A stretch of 64,000 nt of DNA, taken from assembly GCA_018334495.1 (NCBI GenBank), contig JAGXLV010000001.1:1-64000 (forward strand), read 5' to 3'. The translations under genes were made by a program, and so were the position numbers. The notes under the pieces were generated by a model. That model was given only the letters and a program-made list of their open reading frames with translations, had not been told where the DNA came from and did not search any database. Each line of letters opens with the position of its first letter. Positions within the stretch are counted from its first letter, which is position 1. This DNA is from Oleiphilaceae bacterium. Its GTDB lineage: Bacteria; Pseudomonadota; Gammaproteobacteria; Pseudomonadales; Oleiphilaceae. Shown in pieces: positions 8,805 through 15,695 of the stretch.

Positions 8805-8809
8805 TGCGC

Positions 8810-9073
8810 TTACTCCTCGTCAAGGCCGAATTGTTTATCGAGTCTGTTCATTCTCCAGGCGTAGAAGAAAATCAACGCCATGAAGGTCAGAATGGACCCC
8901 TGTTGGGCGAACCAGAAACCGAGGTCGGTTCCCCCGATAGGGATTCCTGCGAGAAGAGGGCGGAGGAGAATGGCGAAGCCGTAGGACACAGAGGCCCAGA
9001 CGATCATACAACCAAAAATGATGCGAAGATTTGCCTTCCAGTACAGCACAGCGTTATTAGGTTTATCCGGCAT
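8810..9073 (-). CDS. DUF4212 small subunit of sodium:solute symporter
   Basis: This 87-residue protein has two hydrophobic segments (ANLRIIFGCMIVWASVSYGF and the ILTFMALIFFYAWRMNRLD region). It ends in a charged tail with the typical order W-R-M-N-R-L-D. This is the TIGR03647/DUF4212 family, always found next to VC_2705-type symporters and thought to be an accessory subunit. The symporter ATG is only 5 bases downstream of its stop, so the two genes are cotranscribed and it is the first gene of the pair. Confidence 0.92.
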   Translation of the reverse strand: MPDKPNNAVLYWKANLRIIFGCMIVWASVSYGFAILLRPLLAGIPIGGTDLGFWFAQQGSILTFMALIFFYAWRMNRLDKQFGLDEE

Positions 9074-9284
9074 TTCAGTCTCCAGATTTGTTGTTTCTGC
9101 GTTGGGAATGCTTTTTTAAATGCACAACACAACGAGGCTTTTTTATTAATATGCGTTCACCTTTTTACACTGAAGACTTTACCGGTCGTGTGGTTTAAGG
9201 ATATAAGCCAAAAGTATAATTCCTATGGCTTTTTTAAAAAAAAACAACTTTTGATGTTTTTTGTCCAGAAGAAATGATCGAAAT
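9074..9284 (-). promoter_or_regulatory. AT-rich promoter region of the symporter operon
   Basis: These 211 bases between the exonuclease stop and the DUF4212 start are strikingly AT-rich compared with the surroundings. They carry long A and T runs and several -10-like hexamers (minus-strand TATACT near 9214-9219). No gene is seen. A clear -35/-10 pair could not be fixed by eye. A CrbR/ErdR-type regulator would be expected to act here if the system behaves like its relatives. Confidence 0.45.
9239..9262 (-). terminator. Possible terminator after the exonuclease gene
   Basis: The minus strand reads AAAAAACATC-AAAA-GTTGTTTTTT, a 10-bp stem with one mismatch, a 4-base loop and a long T-run. It starts about 22 bases past the exonuclease stop codon. 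The stem is AT-rich and therefore weak, but the A and T tracts on both sides fit a bidirectional intrinsic terminator. Confidence 0.45.
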
Positions 9285-9992
9285 TCATTGCCGATGCAAC
9301 CTTTTCAGCCGGCGATAATGACGTAACTTCTCACAGATCTGATCAAGAGAGGTGATTCCGGTCTTGGTTGCCCGATTAAGGGCCATGAGCGTCAACTCTG
9401 CGGTTGCCAGGGCATCGGCAGCCGCATGATGGCGCTCGGTGAGCTCGAGCGCGAAGTGATCGACCCAGTTGTCGAGCCTGCCAGCGCGGGGTTGGGCGTT
9501 GGGAAACATGGCGGGCAAGAGTTCGGCGACGTCGAGCCAGAGATGGGATTCGGTATAACCCAGTGTCTGTCGAAGAGTTTTTTCAAGAAAGGATTGGTCC
9601 AGGTCTGAGTGGAAGGCGAGAATGGGGTCGCCGTTTATCCAGTTCAGCAGATAGAGCAGGGCTTCTTCTGTTTCGTGGCCTTTGGAAAGAGCCTCTGGGC
9701 CAATGCCATGAATCAGGACAGTTTTGCTGATATCCGCTTCCGGCCGGCGTAACACCAGGTCGAATTGGTCTCGCAGAGGGATTTCGAAATTGCTGATAGC
9801 GACCGCGCCGACGGCAATGACCTGGTCTTTCGATGGGTTGAGGCCGGTCATCTCGCAGTCCAGGACTACCAGTCGACATTCCGAGAGAGCCTGTCCCTCA
9901 GGCGCTTTTGGCGGGGGCAGGCTTTCAAGGGCGTGATGACGTTCCGTCTCTGTAAACGTTCGGTTGAGCCAGTCTTTTACGTGGTCGAACAT
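9285..9992 (-). CDS. DEDDh 3'-5' exonuclease (PolC/DnaQ family)
   Basis: The 235-residue protein has the DEDDh exonuclease signature: VVLDCEMTGLNPSKDQV (Asp and Glu of ExoI), FHSDLDQSF (ExoII Asp) and HHAAADALATAEL (ExoIII His and Asp). It lacks other polymerase subunit domains. Members of this family sit beside CBS/DUF294 proteins and VC_2705 symporters in many gammaproteobacteria. Why a nuclease belongs in an acetate locus is unknown, and its substrate cannot be read from the sequence. It follows the CBS/DUF294 gene by 15 bases and is probably cotranscribed with it. Confidence 0.92.
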   Translation of the reverse strand: MFDHVKDWLNRTFTETERHHALESLPPPKAPEGQALSECRLVVLDCEMTGLNPSKDQVIAVGAVAISNFEIPLRDQFDLVLRRPEADISKTVLIHGIGPEALSKGHETEEALLYLLNWINGDPILAFHSDLDQSFLEKTLRQTLGYTESHLWLDVAELLPAMFPNAQPRAGRLDNWVDHFALELTERHHAAADALATAELTLMALNRATKTGITSLDQICEKLRHYRRLKRLHRQ

Positions 9993-10007
9993 AGTATGAC
10001 TCTGCTC

Positions 10008-11921
10008 TCAGAGAAGGTAGGCGGTTTCCAGTTTTTGCTGAAGGCGCTGGGCCTGGCGAAAAGATTCGCGCAGAATTCGTCGGTCCAGAGGATTGAGGTC
10101 GTCCGGATCAATGTAATTGCTCAGTGGCAAATCCTTCTCCAGCATTTCCTGGTGCGCGCGCATTCGAATGGCCTGGATCAGGCCGTAAGCTTCTTTCCAG
10201 GCGCCGGCATCCTTCGGGGCAAATACGCCTTTCTCGGCGAGTCGGTCCATGCGCCCGAGCGTGTTGGGTTCTTCGATGCCGCTGGCCATGGCGAATACCC
10301 GTGCTGCCTCCACGAAAGGCGCCAGACCCTGACGCTTGAGGTCCAGAGTATGTTTATTGGCGCCAGAGGCATAGCGGAAGGTGTTAAACATGGTCAGTGG
10401 CGGCTTGCGGAGCACGGCGTTGCCTGCAAGCATTTTCTGGAATAACTGATTTTTCTGGATACGCTCCACCACCCGCTCCCGCAGAGTCGCCAGGGGTTTT
10501 TCGGGACCGAAAATGGCACGCATGTCGAGGAAAATAGAGGAATAGACCAGGTTCTGCGGAGTGGACGCATCAATGAACCGGATAAACCAGTCATTCCATT
10601 CAGCCGAACTCAGGCACAGCTTGGGGTTGCTGGCCATAATATTACCAGGGCAGAGCACAAAGCCGCATTCGGCAAGGTCCCGACACACCCTTTCAGCAAA
10701 AGGAAGCAGTTTTTCCCGCACCTGGTCTTCCGTCATGCCTTCGGGGGTTTCAAAAAGGATACCGTTGTCCTGATCCGTTAGCAGGGTCTGTTCCTGGCGG
10801 CCTTCACTGCCAAAGGCAAGCCAGGTAAAGCCGATACCCGGATCCTCCTTCTCAAGGTTGAGTTCCAGCACCCGTCGCACGGTCACATCGTTGAGGGTCG
10901 TGATGATTTTGACGACCTGACCGGAATCAGCACCGTGGGCAAGCATTGTATCCACGAGGCGAGAAACCTGGCTGCGCAGGCTCACGAGGGTCTGTAGCTG
11001 AGTAGCGGTGCCAATGGTGCGGGCCAGGTGGACCAGATCCACCCGCTGCAGGGAAAACAGGTCGCGTTCGGAGACGACGGCGGTCAGCCGGTTGTCCGCG
11101 TCCACTACGCAAATATGGGCGAAATGGCGCTCAGCCATCAACAGAGCCGCGTCAAAGGCACGGTCGATAGTGGTCAGACAGCAAGGGTTCGGTGTCATGA
11201 CCCGGCTCACCGGATCATCAAGGGTAGCTGTTTCTTCAGCAATCATGGACCGCAGGTCCCGGAGAGTGAAAATGCCTGTCGGGTGTCCTGTCCCATCGGT
11301 GATGACCATGCTGCCGACATTGTGATCATGCATCATCGCGACTACTTGACGAATTTGAACGTCAGGCGAACAGACCACGGGCTTGCGTAGCGAATAACGT
11401 TCCAGCTGCGTGTCCAGGGAGGTGCCGGGGTTGATGGAGGCCATTGCCCCGGATTGAATATGACGGTTGACCTGATCAAGCAGGCTGCTGACGCCGCGCA
11501 AGCAGAAATCCCGAAACGGCTCGCTTTCGGAGAAGAGTGCCACGAAGGTTTCGTGGTTGATGACCAGACAGAAAGTGTCGCCGCATGCCCTGTGCACAGT
11601 CTGAGTCGGTCGCTCACCAATCAGGGCCGCGAGAGGAAAACACTCGCCCTTGCTGATCTCGAATGTGGTTTCGCTTTCGCCGTCTTTACTGCGGCAGCGC
11701 TCGCCCCGAATACGTCCCTGCTTGACCACGTTCAGGTGCCGGGGCGGCCCGTCTTCGGGCGACAGCACGGGGTCGCCATCAGCGTAAAACCGAAGAGTGG
11801 CATTCTCGGCGAAATGGGCCAGGTGGTTTTCATCCATTTGCGAAAAAGGCGCATGCTCACGAAGAAAACTCATGATAGAGCGAATATTCTGGGGTCGTGC
11901 CTCGATTGCCGTGTTTTGCAT
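10008..11921 (-). CDS. cNMP-binding/CBS/DUF294 nucleotidyltransferase-like protein
   Basis: The 637-residue protein has four parts: an N-terminal cyclic-nucleotide-binding-like domain (about 15-135, SQMDENHLAHFAENATLRFY), a tandem CBS pair (about 165-295), and a DUF294 nucleotidyltransferase-like domain with GSEGRQEQTLLTDQDNG. Its own C-terminal helical domain (about 480-630) completes it. The GSEGRQEQ...TDQDN pattern is that of GlnD-type nucleotidyltransferases, with the two acidic metal ligands kept. The family is a putative signal-transduction enzyme sensing adenine nucleotides through CBS and cNMP domains. In this setting a role in reporting energy state to acetate metabolism is plausible but inferred. 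It appears to be the first gene of a pair with the exonuclease. Confidence 0.92.
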   Translation of the reverse strand: MQNTAIEARPQNIRSIMSFLREHAPFSQMDENHLAHFAENATLRFYADGDPVLSPEDGPPRHLNVVKQGRIRGERCRSKDGESETTFEISKGECFPLAALIGERPTQTVHRACGDTFCLVINHETFVALFSESEPFRDFCLRGVSSLLDQVNRHIQSGAMASINPGTSLDTQLERYSLRKPVVCSPDVQIRQVVAMMHDHNVGSMVITDGTGHPTGIFTLRDLRSMIAEETATLDDPVSRVMTPNPCCLTTIDRAFDAALLMAERHFAHICVVDADNRLTAVVSERDLFSLQRVDLVHLARTIGTATQLQTLVSLRSQVSRLVDTMLAHGADSGQVVKIITTLNDVTVRRVLELNLEKEDPGIGFTWLAFGSEGRQEQTLLTDQDNGILFETPEGMTEDQVREKLLPFAERVCRDLAECGFVLCPGNIMASNPKLCLSSAEWNDWFIRFIDASTPQNLVYSSIFLDMRAIFGPEKPLATLRERVVERIQKNQLFQKMLAGNAVLRKPPLTMFNTFRYASGANKHTLDLKRQGLAPFVEAARVFAMASGIEEPNTLGRMDRLAEKGVFAPKDAGAWKEAYGLIQAIRMRAHQEMLEKDLPLSNYIDPDDLNPLDRRILRESFRQAQRLQQKLETAYLL

Positions 11922-12068
11922 AGAAATCGCCCAATTAACGGATGAAATTTCAGTGTAACCCCACGCTGGTCATAATGGGCGTGTGTTAGATGAAAGAGCC
12001 GCCATTCGCTTTATGAGGAACGCGGTCAATGGTACAGTTTTAACATATTCGACCGATCAGACAATGCC

Positions 12069-12650
12069 ATGACGACTAAAGATGAACGGCTGAACTTCCT
12101 GGAGGAAATGCAGGACGTTCGCAGGATCCGCAGACCCAACCGCGCCGACATCCAGATCCCCCGGGAATTGACGCCGGGCCATCTGGAGCGGCAGCGTGCC
12201 GCCACAGACAGGCCTCGCCGTGACCAAAACCCCCTGACGGCTGACGCCGTCGACCCTTTGACTGCCCAGGATATCCTGAGCTGGCAGCGGCCGGGTATTC
12301 AGCATGGCGTATTCAGAAAACTGAGGCTGGGCCAATACCCGATTGAGGCCCGCCTGGATCTTCATCGTATGACAGTAGAACAGGCCCGTCGCGAGATCTT
12401 CGGTTTTGTTCAGGATTGTTTGCGTTATGGCGTGCGCTCGGTACTGATCCTCCACGGTAAGGGTGAACGCAACCCCGATGGCGTGGCCCATCTTAAAAGT
12501 TACCTGGCTAAATGGCTGCCCGAACTGGAGTCGGTATTGGCATTTCATTCGGCTCAGCGCCATCATGGCGGGACGGGCGCAATATACGTGATGATCCGAA
12601 AAAATGATCTGCAAAAACAGCGAAACCGGGAGCTGCACGATAAGCGTTAG
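12069..12650 (+). CDS. Smr domain protein (SmrA/YdaL-like)
   Basis: The 193-residue protein has a charged N-terminal region rich in Arg and Pro and a C-terminal Smr domain (about 95-180). The motifs are LDLHRMTVEQAR and LILHGKGERN, the family's H-x-x and HGKG signatures. Stand-alone Smr proteins are endonuclease or nicking enzymes of uncertain cellular role; ribosome-collision functions are known for some. The gene is alone between the divergent CBS/DUF294 gene and mtnB. No strong ribosome binding site is seen before the ATG. Confidence 0.9.
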   Translation: MTTKDERLNFLEEMQDVRRIRRPNRADIQIPRELTPGHLERQRAATDRPRRDQNPLTADAVDPLTAQDILSWQRPGIQHGVFRKLRLGQYPIEARLDLHRMTVEQARREIFGFVQDCLRYGVRSVLILHGKGERNPDGVAHLKSYLAKWLPELESVLAFHSAQRHHGGTGAIYVMIRKNDLQKQRNRELHDKR

Positions 12651-12729
12651 ATTCAGTCGGTGTGGGGCCAGGTAAACCGCAAAAACAGGGCTGTTTGGAA
12701 TTCTTGTTTTCAGGCTTTAGGGGACTGAA

Positions 12730-13356
12730 TTGTTCGATATCATCCAATATGCGATTACGGCCGACTCGATTATGAAGGCCGGTCGGTTTCTCTACTCCCA
12801 GGGCTGGTCTCCGGCCACAAGTAGCAACTACTCGGCCAGAATCGACGACGGGCACATTGCGATAACGGTGTCCGGCCGCCATAAAGGCGAACTGATTGCG
12901 GGCGATGTGATGGTTGTTGATCTTGAGGGCCGGGCCGTGCAAAGTCAGGCCCGAGCTTCTGCTGAAACACGCCTGCATACTGTCCTGTACCGGATGTTTC
13001 CGGATGTCGGTGCCGTGCTTCATACGCATTCGGTGAAAGCCACGGTGCTGAGTCGTGCAATACCTCCCGGCGCGCCACTATTGCTGCAGGGCTATGAGTT
13101 ACAAAAAGCTTTCAGTGGCGTCGATACCCATGAAAATACACTGACAGTGCCGGTTTTCGACAACACCCAGGACATAGACGCACTGGCGGAACAGGTCCGG
13201 CAATGGTTCACGGACCATCCTGAACAGCCGGGTTACGTGATTCGCGGTCATGGTCTTTATACCTGGGGAAAGACCATGACTGATTGTCTCAGACACATTG
13301 AGGCGTTTGAATTTTTATTTGATTGTGAACTCGAAACCATGAGGGCCCGCCAATGA
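12730..13356 (+). CDS. mtnB: Methylthioribulose-1-phosphate dehydratase
   Basis: The 208-residue protein is of the class II aldolase/adducin fold with YSQGWSPATSSNYSARID and the zinc-binding HTHSVKATVLSR, plus a C-terminal His in GHGLYTWG. It dehydrates 5-methylthioribulose-1-phosphate in the methionine salvage pathway. A class II aldolase such as FucA would be the alternative, but the following mtnD and mtnC decide it. The start is TTG, preceded by AGGGGA at good distance. The stop overlaps the mtnD ATG by 4 bases. Confidence 0.95.
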   Translation: MFDIIQYAITADSIMKAGRFLYSQGWSPATSSNYSARIDDGHIAITVSGRHKGELIAGDVMVVDLEGRAVQSQARASAETRLHTVLYRMFPDVGAVLHTHSVKATVLSRAIPPGAPLLLQGYELQKAFSGVDTHENTLTVPVFDNTQDIDALAEQVRQWFTDHPEQPGYVIRGHGLYTWGKTMTDCLRHIEAFEFLFDCELETMRARQ

Positions 13357-13913
13357 CCAGTTTACGCATTTACCAGCAGGATGAGCCGGAGGCGCCCCAC
13401 ACCACGACTGAAAACCCAGACGACATCGGGCGACTGCTGGCGCAACAAGGCGTCCGTTTTGAACAGTGGCCGACCCGGGAGCTTTCTGCGGATGCTTCTC
13501 CGGAAGAGGTGCTGGAGGTTTATCGGGAAAAGGTGGAAGGACTGAAAGCGGATAACGGTTTCACCACCGCCGACGTGATAAGCCTCAGTGCCGACAACCC
13601 CAATAAAGAATCGCTGCGAAAGAAATTTCTGGACGAACATACTCACAGCGAGGACGAAGTCCGTTTTTTTGTCAGGGGTCAGGGGCTTTTCTATCTTCAT
13701 TTCGGAGAAGAGGTGTACGCCGTTCTGTGCGAAAAGAACGACCTCATCAGTGTGCCCCACGGCACTCGCCACTGGTTTGATATGGGCCCTGAACCGGAGT
13801 TTACCGCTATTCGCCTGTTCACCAACCCTGAGGGCTGGGTCGCGGAATTTACCGGTGAGGATATCGCGAGCCGCCTGCCAAGGTACGAAAGACTGGCGGG
13901 GGCAGCGCAATGA
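13353..13913 (+). CDS. mtnD: Acireductone dioxygenase
   Basis: This 186-residue cupin has the metal ligands in HTHSEDEVRFFVRG (two His and a Glu) and a fourth His in SVPHGTRHWFD. The enzyme oxidises the acireductone of methionine salvage to 2-keto-4-methylthiobutyrate and formate when iron is bound; nickel gives an off-pathway reaction. It overlaps mtnB and mtnC by 4 bases each (ATGA), so the three enzymes are translationally coupled. Confidence 0.96.
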   Translation: MTSLRIYQQDEPEAPHTTTENPDDIGRLLAQQGVRFEQWPTRELSADASPEEVLEVYREKVEGLKADNGFTTADVISLSADNPNKESLRKKFLDEHTHSEDEVRFFVRGQGLFYLHFGEEVYAVLCEKNDLISVPHGTRHWFDMGPEPEFTAIRLFTNPEGWVAEFTGEDIASRLPRYERLAGAAQ

Positions 13914-14602
13914 TCCGCGTGGTGCTGACAGACATTGAAGGCACCACCAGTTCGCTTTCTTTCGTTCATGACGTTCTGTTTCCTTACGCCGCTGAGAACA
14001 TGGAGGCGTTTGTCCGGTACTGGCACCAGGACAATCCTGCTGTCCGTGAGCAGCTTGATGCGGTTGCCGAACGTTCTGGCGTCAGCGCCGATGATATCAG
14101 TGGCTTGATCGAGGTTTTGCAGTCCTGGATACGCGAGGATCGCAAGGAAACACCCCTGAAAACCCTTCAGGGAATGGTCTGGCAGCAGGGCTATCAGACG
14201 GGTGCGTTTCATGGGCATGTTTATCCGGATGCGGCCGAAATGATCTGGCACTGGCATGACCGAGGCTTACGACTGTATGTCTATTCCTCGGGGTCGGTGA
14301 AAGCCCAAAAGCTGATTTTCGGACACAGTGAACAGGGCGACCTGACACCGTTTTTCAGCGGTTATTTTGATACTCGGGTCGGTGCCAAGCGTGATCCGGA
14401 ATCCTATCGTAAAATCCTCGCACAGCTCGGCGTCGAGCCGGAAACCGTGCTGTTTTTGTCCGATGTAGAGGCCGAGCTGGAAGCCGCGGAAAGTCAGGGC
14501 ATCCGCACCGCCTGGGTAGTGCGGGAGGGCTCCGTGCCGGAAAGCGGGCGACCGGTCGTGCGGGACTTCACCGAGGTGGACGAGCTGCTCAAACATGGCT
14601 GA
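13910..14602 (+). CDS. mtnC: Enolase-phosphatase E1
   Basis: This 230-residue HAD-family enzyme starts VVLTDIEGTTSSLSFVHDV, where the first motif has Asp-Ile-Glu-Gly-Thr-Thr, typical of MtnC. YVYSSGSVKAQK is motif II and FLSDVEAELEAA is motif IV. It enolises and dephosphorylates diketo-methylthiopentyl-1-phosphate to the acireductone used by MtnD. It is the last gene of the mtnBDC run; mtnA and the nucleosidase or phosphorylase gene are not in the window. Confidence 0.96.
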   Translation: MIRVVLTDIEGTTSSLSFVHDVLFPYAAENMEAFVRYWHQDNPAVREQLDAVAERSGVSADDISGLIEVLQSWIREDRKETPLKTLQGMVWQQGYQTGAFHGHVYPDAAEMIWHWHDRGLRLYVYSSGSVKAQKLIFGHSEQGDLTPFFSGYFDTRVGAKRDPESYRKILAQLGVEPETVLFLSDVEAELEAAESQGIRTAWVVREGSVPESGRPVVRDFTEVDELLKHG

Positions 14603-14657
14603 CGGTGCCGGCCCTGAAGTGAACCCCCGTTGTGTTGCAGGGAACGTCGAAAGCATC

Positions 14658-15695
14658 ATGCGATTTATTCTGATTTTGCTTGCAACAGTGGGTCTGGCTG
14701 GATGCGACCCCTTCTCCGAGCCGGATTCCCTGATGGATGAATATGTTGCTCGCACTGCCCGAGTGCTGGACCAGTCTTCTAGCCTGTCGCCACCGCTGCA
14801 AGTCCCCCGTATACCCCGGCGCCGTGATCGCCGTCTGGAAATGCCTTCCCTGGAAATCAACATGCTCGATTTCCTGTCCCTGTATGGCTGCGAACTTCAG
14901 TACGTAGTGGGTGAGAAGAACGCTATCCTGGGCAAGGTTATGCAGCCACTTAACAGACTGCGTTATGAGCTCAGGTTTATTGCTGCAGCGAGGGATTGCC
15001 TGCCGGAGATTGAAAACGAGGCTGTGGCTGAAAGTGTCGCGGAGGCGGGCGACAGTAAACTGGAATCCTTGCCGGTCGCTGTTTGGAATGCGACCTGGGG
15101 CGTGGAAGAAGTTGAATCTCTCGTCACTACTTCCAGGGGATTTTTGCCAGTGGACACATCCGGTGCGACTACCACAGGCCTGGGCACCGGAGTTGAACGC
15201 TTGAACCGGAGGCTTGTGGCTTTACGCGACGGTGACTTGACACAGGATCTGGATTTCATCGGCAACGTGCATCAACAGTGGCAGGCGGAACATAGGGCCG
15301 GTCAGGCATTCAATACGGCCGTTCTGGTGACTGCAAGGCTTCAGGATGTTGCAGGGCTGATTGATCGGCGCCTGGAGAATCGCCCTCTGTGTTTCGGGGG
15401 AGAGCCCAATGAGCAGGCCCGCATCGTTCGTGATATGTTTTTTAACGTCTATGTGGCGCAGGTCCAGCCCTATCTGGCGGACCTTCAGCGCGCAAGATCG
15501 GATCTGATCCTGCCTTTGGCTGAGCTGGCCCGTATCCAGCAGGACGTCGTGCCGGCAAGTTTCAGGTTTTACGAACGCCGGGTTTTGCACCAAGGCAAAG
15601 GCAGCATCTGGCAGTTGCTGGAAGCGGCCATCAGCGAACATACCGAGGCCTGGCAAACGCTGCTTGAACAGTGTGGAATGCGGCCGACGCCTTAG
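14658..15695 (+). CDS. DUF3080 lipoprotein
   Basis: The ORF opens at 14595 inside mtnC, but the internal ATG at 14658 gives MRFILILLATVGLAGC, a clean lipoprotein signal with the lipobox LAGC, so that start is chosen (345 residues). The mature part resembles the DUF3080 family seen in Pseudomonas and Marinobacter: LDFLSLYGCELQYVVGEKN and the RYELRFIAAARDCLP region. The function is unknown. It is probably anchored in the outer or inner membrane. It converges with the PilB-like ATPase gene and overlaps it by 4 bases at the stop codons. Confidence 0.82.
   Translation: MRFILILLATVGLAGCDPFSEPDSLMDEYVARTARVLDQSSSLSPPLQVPRIPRRRDRRLEMPSLEINMLDFLSLYGCELQYVVGEKNAILGKVMQPLNRLRYELRFIAAARDCLPEIENEAVAESVAEAGDSKLESLPVAVWNATWGVEEVESLVTTSRGFLPVDTSGATTTGLGTGVERLNRRLVALRDGDLTQDLDFIGNVHQQWQAEHRAGQAFNTAVLVTARLQDVAGLIDRRLENRPLCFGGEPNEQARIVRDMFFNVYVAQVQPYLADLQRARSDLILPLAELARIQQDVVPASFRFYERRVLHQGKGSIWQLLEAAISEHTEAWQTLLEQCGMRPTP

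Noticed and set aside
9216-9221. Perfect TATAAT on the plus strand
   Set aside because: No plus-strand gene follows; the next features to the right are minus-strand genes, so it is probably a by-product of the AT-rich region.
12057-12638. 193-residue ORF antisense to the Smr gene
   Set aside because: It mirrors the Smr gene and the HGKG motif on the plus strand identifies the real gene.
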